Part shown: one piece after another, positions 57,708 through 64,000 of the stretch
Numbering within the stretch: the first letter of the stretch is position 1
How the letters are laid out: the number at the start of each line of letters is the position of its first letter
Assembly (NCBI RefSeq): GCF_026151655.1
Contig: NZ_JAMQPN010000008.1
Coordinates: 62,001-126,000, forward strand
Length of the DNA stretch: 64,000 nucleotides
Origin: Leptospira soteropolitanensis
Lineage (GTDB): Bacteria > Spirochaetota > Leptospiria > Leptospirales > Leptospiraceae
Direction: 5' to 3'
The notes under the pieces: model-generated
What the model was told of the DNA's origin: nothing
The model's database searches: none
Seen by the model: only the letters and a program-made list of their open reading frames with translations
Translations under genes and position numbers: made by a program

Positions 57708-60104
57708 CTATGTTACTGAAGTAGTTACCATTTTTTTCCAAAAGTTTTTTAACTTTTGTACCTTTGGGTTTTCTTGGGCAATTTCCTGTAGGTTCAGAAG
57801 CACTTCCTTCGAACGTTCTATATCTCGCCTATGCATTAGAATTTCAGCAAGTAACAATAGATTATTAAAGTTTTTTGGATCTCTAAATCGAAGTCTTTCC
57901 GCAAAGTCTGTTGCTAAAACAAAATCTCTTCTTTGTTTATGCGCATACGCTATATAAAACAAAAAGTCTGTATCTCCCGGATTTAATTGTAAATATCGAT
58001 TTGCTAGTTCAATTGCCTTTTCATAATCCTTGGATTTCATATACAACTTGGATAATTCTCTTAGACAATATAGATCATCTGGCTCGGAGTCTAAAGCTAA
58101 TTCTAAAGCAAATATGGCGTTATTCCATTCCCCATCTCGGTAAGACTGAATCCCCTCGCCCAACATTTGATAATAAACTTTTGGCTTTGTTGTTTCTTTT
58201 GCTGCATACGCTACTTCTTCTAAAAATGCAATTCGCATCATACTTAAATCATCTGTAAGATCTCCAAATTGTAACATTACTTTACAAATTTGATTTAAGT
58301 CACCTGCGCCTTCAGCTACATGCCTTAAAAAAATAGTTTCGTCATCATTAATCACACGGTTTCCACCTGATTGACCAACAAATAAATCATCACGTCCATC
58401 AGAACCTAATATCAACACGTCACCGGGCCGCAAAGGGTAAATTTGAATGACCACTTCGTCTCCACTCATTTCAGTGAAACCAATTTTTCGTAAAGAATGT
58501 TCGTTTTCAAGAAAACTCGCGTTCCCATCCCGATAGAGAACTATCCAAGGATGTTCCGCGTTTATATAATACAAAGTTCCTGTTTCCTCATCAACTAACC
58601 CAAGTATAGCGGATAATAACATATGCCCATCAAAACTAATGAAAACGTTATGTACTTCTTGAAAACACTCCTTCAACCATCTTTCAGGATGTCTATCTTG
58701 CATATAACGTAACTTTTGTGTTCTTGTGATAATGGATTTAAAAACAGTTCCCATCACAAGAGCTCCACCTGCGCCTTGGATGGATTTACCCATTGCGTCG
58801 GCGTTTAAAAAGACCGTATATTTTTTCCCCATCAAATAAATAGAATCTGAAACAGAAAGATCACCTCCAATTTCAGATTGTTTATTTCTGAATTTGAATT
58901 GTTTCATTTGTCGTTCAAATATTGTGACGGAAACAGTTTCTGATTTAGAAAAAGAACCGCGCAAAGGTTTGATCAAAAGTGAAGTTAAAAAGTAATCTCC
59001 ATCTTGTTTTTCTTGGAGTTTTTGCATTTCAGATAATGTTTCATTTAGTTCCCTAGTTCTTTGGTTTACCATTTCCTCTAAATGATTTTGGTGTTCCGAC
59101 AACTCCTCTTTCATCTCAACAAAAACTCTTCCCATCTGACCAATTTCATCACTTCTATGAGTTGGCAATGTTTCTGGTTTCCACTGATCCAAATCTACCA
59201 TCGCAGTTGTCAGGAGTTTAATTGCCTCAACCATATCTCTAGAAAACAAAAAGGATATCAGGAAAATAACACCGCATAATACTAATGAGGCGATCACAAA
59301 AAAAGACCAAATTCTCCATGTTTTTGATTCTACTTCATTCTCATCAATCATCACATGAAAGACCAACTTTTTCACAGATTGTGAATTGCCTGCATAAGGA
59401 ATTTTTACTAGATAATATGGTTTATTTTGAAAATGGAATCGTTGTTCCTCCATCAACAAACCTGGATTCTCATTCATCACTAAACGAATGGTATCTGAAC
59501 CGATAGTTTTCACTTTTCCTTCTTGAAAAATTGCTAAATGAATACGATTGTCTTTCGAGATTGTTTTTGTAAAATTATCATCTACAACTTGGCCAATGAG
59601 AATTGTGCCGCGACCAAATAGTGGCGCTGCTAACCTGAATCCAAGTCCACTATGTCCATCTTCCAGAGCAGCAGTAGACTGCCCATTCAATGCGTTTTTA
59701 ATGATCGGTTGGTTTTTTTTATCATCACCAAAGTCTTTGGGACGATGGACACGAAATAAAACTTTACCTTGGTTATCACCAATTTCAAAAATTGAAAGAC
59801 CATATCTTTTTAGAATTTGTTGTAAATACGGGAGTTCTTTCGAAAGCACAGATCGATCGTTAAGACCTCTTTCCAAAATTCCTCTAGTTTGCGCGTTGAA
59901 AGTAATTTCCTCTAATAATAACCTGAGTTTTTCTTCTTTAAATTCCAATTCTCGTTGAAAATTACGGGAGAGATCCTCTGCCCGCTGCGTTTGCGGTATA
60001 TTTTTTACCGATTGCAAAAGGTAGGCGAAACTAGTAGTGAGAGCAATCACAAGAAGAATTTGACTCACACTCAATATTAATAAAAATTTGTAACGGATGC
60101 TCAT
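57708..60104 (-). CDS. Membrane SpoIIE phosphatase with sensor domain, HAMP and C-terminal TPR
   Basis: 798 residues. One N-terminal helix, a periplasmic sensor of about 230 residues (Cache-like), a second helix near 270-290, a HAMP linker, and a coiled-coil linker before a SpoIIE phosphatase domain (about 400-610) with FLNADAMGKSIQGAGGALVMG and VLILGSDGRDDLF. The last 150 residues hold TPR repeats (GEWNNAIFALELALDSEPDD, YEKAIELANRYLQLNPGD). The TPRs may hold target proteins. The STAS gene lies convergently at its 3' end. Confidence 0.9.
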   Translation of the reverse strand: MSIRYKFLLILSVSQILLVIALTTSFAYLLQSVKNIPQTQRAEDLSRNFQRELEFKEEKLRLLLEEITFNAQTRGILERGLNDRSVLSKELPYLQQILKRYGLSIFEIGDNQGKVLFRVHRPKDFGDDKKNQPIIKNALNGQSTAALEDGHSGLGFRLAAPLFGRGTILIGQVVDDNFTKTISKDNRIHLAIFQEGKVKTIGSDTIRLVMNENPGLLMEEQRFHFQNKPYYLVKIPYAGNSQSVKKLVFHVMIDENEVESKTWRIWSFFVIASLVLCGVIFLISFLFSRDMVEAIKLLTTAMVDLDQWKPETLPTHRSDEIGQMGRVFVEMKEELSEHQNHLEEMVNQRTRELNETLSEMQKLQEKQDGDYFLTSLLIKPLRGSFSKSETVSVTIFERQMKQFKFRNKQSEIGGDLSVSDSIYLMGKKYTVFLNADAMGKSIQGAGGALVMGTVFKSIITRTQKLRYMQDRHPERWLKECFQEVHNVFISFDGHMLLSAILGLVDEETGTLYYINAEHPWIVLYRDGNASFLENEHSLRKIGFTEMSGDEVVIQIYPLRPGDVLILGSDGRDDLFVGQSGGNRVINDDETIFLRHVAEGAGDLNQICKVMLQFGDLTDDLSMMRIAFLEEVAYAAKETTKPKVYYQMLGEGIQSYRDGEWNNAIFALELALDSEPDDLYCLRELSKLYMKSKDYEKAIELANRYLQLNPGDTDFLFYIAYAHKQRRDFVLATDFAERLRFRDPKNFNNLLLLAEILMHRRDIERSKEVLLNLQEIAQENPKVQKLKNFWKKMVTTSVT

Positions 60105-60123
60105 AGAAAACTACGTGAATCTT

Positions 60124-60135
60124 CTCAAATTTGAG
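60124..60135. promoter_or_regulatory. 12-bp palindrome between phosphatase and pgsB
   Basis: CTCAAATTTGAG is a perfect palindrome in the 84-nt gap between the divergent SpoIIE phosphatase and pgsB genes. It may be an operator for one or both; no known regulator is recognised from the sequence. Confidence 0.35.
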
Positions 60136-60188
60136 TTACAATCAAATGACATTCCCTTGAAGGAAATGTATCATCATAAAAATTTCAG

Positions 60189-61385
60189 ATGAAACCAAAC
60201 GCTTTTCTTTTTTTCCTCATCATCCTCATTTTGCTGCTTTATTATACTTTTGAATATTTTTTACACAATCAGACTTTAAAAAAATTCAAACATAGAATCC
60301 ATGTAAATGGAACAAGAGGAAAGTCTAGTGTAACTAGGCTTATACGAGCAGGACTTTCCGCAACTGGGATGGCAGTTTTCGCAAAAACAACGGGTACAAT
60401 GGCAAGAATGATTTTTCCCGATGGTTCAGAAGAATCTATCTCTCGATTTGGAAAACCCTCTATTTTAGAACAAATTAAAATTCTAAAAAAGGCAAAACGT
60501 ATGGGGGCCGAAATAGTCGTATTAGAATGTATGGCTCTAGAACCACGTTACCAGTGGGCGAGTGAAGGACAAATTTTGAAATCAGATATAGGAGTCATCA
60601 CAAACATCAGGGAAGACCATCTGGAAGTGATGGGACCCGAGTTAACCGATGTCGCCAAATCTTTGCTATCTGGTTGTCCTGCAAAAGGAACTCTGATCAC
60701 AGGTCCAACAGAATTTGAATCGTTAATCACTAATGTATGTAAAGATCGAAAATCCAAACCCATTTTAATCCAAGAAGAATCCATACACACTATTTCCGAT
60801 GAAGAGATGAGAAAGTTTTCTTATTGGGAACATAAAGAGAATGTTTATCTTGCACTTCAGGTCTGCGAAACATTGGGAGTGGATCGAAATATGGCATTAG
60901 AAGCTATGTGGAAAGTAAATCCAGATCCCGGAGCCCTTTCTGTATCTCCTATCCATTTTTTTGGTAAGGAATTCATTTATGTCAATGCAATGGCTGCTAA
61001 CGATCCAGATAGCACAAAAATGATTTGGTCATCCGCAATAGATAGATATCCGCAATACAATAAAAGATATATTTTGTTTCATACGAGAGATGACAGGCCG
61101 GAACGAAGCCGTCAACTCACCAAAGAATTCGCAAATTGGGAAGGATACGATGCAGTGATATTAATTGGATCTTCTACTTCTCTCGCTTTTAAATACTTAA
61201 AGGCTTATTCCAAAAAAGACATTCCTATTTTTGTATGGGAACATTTAAGTTTAGATGGAATTTTTGAATCTTTACTTTCTATTCTGCCAAAACAATCTAT
61301 GGTTTTTGGGATTGGCAATATAGTAGGACTTGGAATGGAATTATCATTATATTTGAAAAACAGGTCGGAACAAACGAATGAATGA
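60189..61385 (+). CDS. pgsB: Poly-gamma-glutamate synthase PgsB/CapB
   Basis: 398 residues. A single N-terminal membrane helix precedes a Mur-ligase-like ATP domain. The P-loop is in HVNGTRGKSSVTRLIRAG near 40-57, followed by AKTTGTMARMIFPDG and IGVITNIREDHLEVMGP, family landmarks. It ligates glutamate to a growing gamma-linked chain at the inner membrane. pgsC overlaps its 3' end by 8 nt and pgsW follows. pgsA is not present beside them. Confidence 0.92.
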   Translation: MKPNAFLFFLIILILLLYYTFEYFLHNQTLKKFKHRIHVNGTRGKSSVTRLIRAGLSATGMAVFAKTTGTMARMIFPDGSEESISRFGKPSILEQIKILKKAKRMGAEIVVLECMALEPRYQWASEGQILKSDIGVITNIREDHLEVMGPELTDVAKSLLSGCPAKGTLITGPTEFESLITNVCKDRKSKPILIQEESIHTISDEEMRKFSYWEHKENVYLALQVCETLGVDRNMALEAMWKVNPDPGALSVSPIHFFGKEFIYVNAMAANDPDSTKMIWSSAIDRYPQYNKRYILFHTRDDRPERSRQLTKEFANWEGYDAVILIGSSTSLAFKYLKAYSKKDIPIFVWEHLSLDGIFESLLSILPKQSMVFGIGNIVGLGMELSLYLKNRSEQTNE

Positions 61386-61842
61386 AATTCTACCCCTGTC
61401 TATTGGGCTTAGTCTAGTTGTCAGTTTAGTTTTTTCAGAATTGTTCGGAATACTGGGAACGGGACTTGTCGTACCAGGATACTTAGCCTTATCATTAAAT
61501 CATCCAAAGAACATAGCTCTCACTTTTTTGATCGCATTACTTTCTTATATTTGTGTCGAAGTTTTATCCAATTTTTTATTAATCTTTGGAAAAAGAAAAA
61601 TTGTTTTTATTTTGTTATTCGGTTATTTTTTCGGATATTTGCTGAACTACCAAATCCTTCCTGATATCGAAATTGGTTATCTTTCAGAAGTAAGAGGAAT
61701 CGGATTTATCATCCCTGGTCTCATTGCCGTTTGGTATGAAAGACAAGGTGTTTTAGAAACAACATCAGTTCTCATACTAGCTGCGATATTTGTAAAAATT
61801 CTCCTTATTTTTATCTTAGGTACCGAGTTAGAAACTTTATGA
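61378..61842 (+). CDS. pgsC: Poly-gamma-glutamate biosynthesis protein PgsC/CapC
   Basis: 154 residues, almost all hydrophobic, with about four to five membrane helices. The N-terminus contains SELFGILGTGLVVPGYLALSL, a typical PgsC block, and IGYLSEVRGIGFIIPGLIAVW appears near 105-125. It is the integral-membrane partner of PgsB. It overlaps pgsB by 8 nt and pgsW by 4 nt. Confidence 0.9.
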   Translation: MNEILPLSIGLSLVVSLVFSELFGILGTGLVVPGYLALSLNHPKNIALTFLIALLSYICVEVLSNFLLIFGKRKIVFILLFGYFFGYLLNYQILPDIEIGYLSEVRGIGFIIPGLIAVWYERQGVLETTSVLILAAIFVKILLIFILGTELETL

Positions 61843-62972
61843 TGACTAAAATTTACTGGTCGCCTTGGAAACATAGCCGAATCGCATTATTTCTATTAGC
61901 GATTTTAGGGATTCTAGGACTATTGTTAATTGAAACATGCAAAGTAAAAAAAGAACAATCCTATTTCAAAAAGAAACTTCATGCAGCAAAACTTGCAGAA
62001 CGTGGATTTCAAATTTTAAAACCAGAACTTCTCAAACATAAAAAACCTGATTATAAAGAATTAGATCCAACCAATTCTGGATTTATTGGTGAGTTTTTAA
62101 CACCTGTTACAAGCAATAGCGGTTCTTTGTCAGCAAAACAAACATCCATCAATCCAAACTTTGCTGCGGTGATGATCCAATTTCTAAAAAAAGCCAAACT
62201 CGAAGAAGGTGACACGGTGGCCGTTGCCGTATCAGGTTCCTTTCCTGCACTGAATGTTTGTTTATATGCTGCCCTTGAAACTTTAAAACTCAAACCAATC
62301 ATCATCTCCAGTGCCTCGGCTTCACAGTTTGGTGCCAACCATCCACAAATGCTTTGGCTAGATATGGAAAAGGAACTAACAGAATCCGGAATATTTTCCT
62401 TTAAATCAAGTTATGCGTCTCTTGGAGGGATTCAGGATAAAGCAATGGGTATATCCAAAGAAGGTAAAGACCTTCTTGGCCGCGCATTACAACGAAACCA
62501 AGTTAAGTTATTGGACCCTCTACATTTTGATGATTCGATAGAAAAACGAATGAAATTGTATGAAGAATTATCTGGAGGGAAACCAATCAAGTTATTCGTG
62601 AATGTGGGAGGAGGTACAACCATCCTCGGAACCAATCTTGGAAAACAAGTTTTCAAAAATGGACTGATTACGAACTTACCAGAAGAAGTCCATGTCCCCA
62701 ATTCTGTCATTAAGTCCTTTTTGGAACGAGAGGTTCCCGTCATCAACTTCATCCAAATTGAGTCCCTTGCCCGCAAATTTGGTCTACCACAAACGCCTAA
62801 AAAACTTCCAAAACCTGGCGAAGGTAGAGTATTTTATTCTGAGGAATACAGTCCCCTTCTCTATCTTTCCGTTTTCTTTTTTCTCCTCGTTGGATTGTAT
62901 GGTGTTACAAGGCTTGGGTGGGGCGAAAATGAAGAAGATCGCCATCTTCCAAAATCCTTACGAGCTAGGTGA
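61839..62972 (+). CDS. pgsW: Poly-gamma-glutamate system protein PgsW-like
   Basis: 377 residues. An N-terminal membrane helix, an extracytoplasmic part with VAVSGSFPALNVCLYAALETL and FVNVGGGTTILGTNLG, and a C-terminal membrane helix (LLYLSVFFFLLVGLYGV) near 345. Matches my memory of the PgsW family (poly-gamma-glutamate system protein) found beside pgsBC in spirochaetes and others. Role not well defined. It overlaps pgsC by 4 nt, and the next small gene starts 6 nt downstream. Confidence 0.82.
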   Translation: MMTKIYWSPWKHSRIALFLLAILGILGLLLIETCKVKKEQSYFKKKLHAAKLAERGFQILKPELLKHKKPDYKELDPTNSGFIGEFLTPVTSNSGSLSAKQTSINPNFAAVMIQFLKKAKLEEGDTVAVAVSGSFPALNVCLYAALETLKLKPIIISSASASQFGANHPQMLWLDMEKELTESGIFSFKSSYASLGGIQDKAMGISKEGKDLLGRALQRNQVKLLDPLHFDDSIEKRMKLYEELSGGKPIKLFVNVGGGTTILGTNLGKQVFKNGLITNLPEEVHVPNSVIKSFLEREVPVINFIQIESLARKFGLPQTPKKLPKPGEGRVFYSEEYSPLLYLSVFFFLLVGLYGVTRLGWGENEEDRHLPKSLRAR

Positions 62973-62978
62973 GGTGAT

Positions 62979-63167
62979 ATGGCAAAAATCATAGTCCTTT
63001 CGATTCTGCTTTTTTTGATTTTACGTTGGGTCAGTCGGATCCTGATTTTACCGGCAAAAATTGCGGAAGAATTGGGAAATAGACAAAAGGAAGGATATCC
63101 AAAACCTTCTGACTGGACAAAACCAAAAGAGAAAGATATCTCTGACCGAGGAAAAATAATCGATTAA
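62979..63167 (+). CDS. Small single-pass membrane protein at the end of the pgs cluster
   Basis: 62 residues from ATG 62979 with GGTGAGG just upstream. One membrane helix (IIVLSILLFLILRWVSRIL), then a Lys/Glu/Pro-rich soluble tail. It follows pgsW after 6 nt, so it probably belongs to the same transcript. It is too small to assign a family. Confidence 0.65.
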   Translation: MAKIIVLSILLFLILRWVSRILILPAKIAEELGNRQKEGYPKPSDWTKPKEKDISDRGKIID

Positions 63168-63220
63168 AGTGGTGATTTCCTAACAGGAGAATCCAAAATT
63201 CTGTCGAAAATCATAGTAAG

Positions 63221-63763
63221 ATGAGACAGAATTCGATTCATAATCCCCTCATTCGTTTTTTATCTAAAAATATTTTTCCCCTTCTCCCTATTCTTTTTAC
63301 TATCACCCTCATCCAATGTGGAGTCCCGAAAGGTGAGTTTGGTTGGACCACAACCAAAATGGAAGAGATGGATATTTTAGAAAAACACATTCAAACCATC
63401 ACCGATTATAAAATGATGAGAGACGATCTTATCTTTTCTCCTACAGACACCATTCATTATGTTTATCAATTTTCGAGAAGTCCTGGTTTGGAAACTGACT
63501 TCTACATTTCTCTCAATCGTTATGAACTAGATTTCGTAGAAATTGATATCAAGAAAAAAAGAGTAGAGCCAGATTCCCTTGCGATAAGAGATGAATTTTC
63601 TCTGTTACGGACTGGTGAATATTTAATTAAAATCGTTCATGAAGGTGATACAGTAGATGAAGTGAAGTTTCGCGTTTTACCAGACGAAGGTTATACACAG
63701 GAAAATCTGGAACAAGAATTAGCTGGCGACCAGACAGATGAAATTATTAAATACTCTCGCTGA
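63221..63763 (+). CDS. Putative lipoprotein
   Basis: 180 residues. A basic N-terminus and hydrophobic core end in TLIQC, a lipobox with Gln before the Cys. The mature part is beta-rich and acidic (Asp and Glu, for example VEIDIKKKRVEPDSL and LPDEGYTQENLEQELAGDQTDE). It begins 53 nt after the small pgs-linked gene and overlaps the convergent gene at its 3' end by 17 nt. No family recognised. Confidence 0.65.
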   Translation: MRQNSIHNPLIRFLSKNIFPLLPILFTITLIQCGVPKGEFGWTTTKMEEMDILEKHIQTITDYKMMRDDLIFSPTDTIHYVYQFSRSPGLETDFYISLNRYELDFVEIDIKKKRVEPDSLAIRDEFSLLRTGEYLIKIVHEGDTVDEVKFRVLPDEGYTQENLEQELAGDQTDEIIKYSR

Positions 63764-64000
63764 TCGGAGGTTGTATATTTCCTGTTTCTAAAATTCTTTT
63801 TACACGCTCCAATTCTTTTAAAGCAACTCGAATATCCGTTTCGCCTCCTTTATTAACGATAAGTTCATAAAATTCCTTGGCTTTCACGAAGTCTCTGCTC
63901 TCTTCAGCTAATACACCTAGCCGAAACAATATCTTTATCAATGGAATTTTATTTCTTTTGGTTTCTAATACACGAATGACTGCTTCTTGGTCTTCAATCT
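63747..64000 (-). CDS. C-terminal part of a TPR-like protein (5' end outside window)
   Basis: The minus-strand frame is open to the right edge (codon boundary at 63998), so the start lies outside. The visible 84 residues read as amphipathic helices with TPR-like spacing (LFRLGVLAEESRDFVKAKEFYELIVNKGG). No catalytic motif is seen. It faces the lipoprotein gene and overlaps it by 17 nt. Confidence 0.55.
   Translation of the reverse strand, partial: IEDQEAVIRVLETKRNKIPLIKILFRLGVLAEESRDFVKAKEFYELIVNKGGETDIRVALKELERVKRILETGNIQPPISESI

Overview
The window reads as chromosomal DNA of a Leptospira, probably of the saprophytic or environmental clade. Support for this: moderate to low G+C, many secreted and lipid-anchored proteins whose lipoboxes carry His, Asn, Gln or Asp just before the Cys (seen in spirochaetes), a DUF1574-type protein next to an MBOAT acyltransferase, an alternative GlmU beside glmS and glmM, SpoIIE/STAS switching proteins and a pgsB-pgsC-pgsW set. 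The genus call is an inference from protein content. Gene density is very high, no gene-free stretch reaches 300 bases, and I see no prophage, insertion sequence, integron or CRISPR array.

Layout. 1-8602 (+): end of an unknown gene, truA, an exported beta-barrel-like protein, a lipoprotein, then a coupled set of class III nucleotide cyclase, FecR/FN3-like protein and two exported proteins. 8575-11661 (-): DUF1574, MBOAT acyltransferase and NYN ribonuclease. 11713-13912 (+): an SDR and an FAD oxidase that together look like DprE2 and DprE1. 14045-20341 (-): LptF/G permease, SpoIIE phosphatase, thioesterase, PBP1C, RsmD, small proteins. 20403-23812 (+): small exported proteins, sufE, a serine hydrolase with a hairpin over its start codon, and a small partner protein. 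23821-26921 (-): HtrA protease, ruvB and a TonB-like protein. 27640-34782 (-): STAS, carboxyltransferase, alpha/beta hydrolase and the amino-sugar set glmM-glmS-alternative glmU, followed by tRNA-Val and rpsT with a clear terminator.

35461-39214 (+): three unknown coupled genes and a thiolase-like protein lacking recognisable catalytic residues. 39278-46909 (-): an operon of a GldA/F/G-like ABC system, two membrane proteins, mpl and pheS. 46942-48848 (+): a soluble histidine kinase and a single-domain response regulator. 48851-49852 (-): adenosine kinase. 49935-53575 (+): a TonB-dependent receptor coupled to a predicted beta-propeller lipoprotein, with six tandem 57-bp repeats at their junction. 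53611-57706 (+): gpmI, a double serine hydrolase whose first domain has lost its nucleophile, and STAS. 57708-60104 (-): a large membrane SpoIIE phosphatase. 60189-63167 (+): poly-gamma-glutamate synthesis genes. The edges hold a lipoprotein and the end of a TPR-like gene.

Most distinctive points: the 57-bp repeat array at the start of the propeller lipoprotein gene, the start-codon hairpin at 22279-22317, the DprE2/DprE1-like pair in a spirochaete, and the half-dead tandem serine hydrolase.
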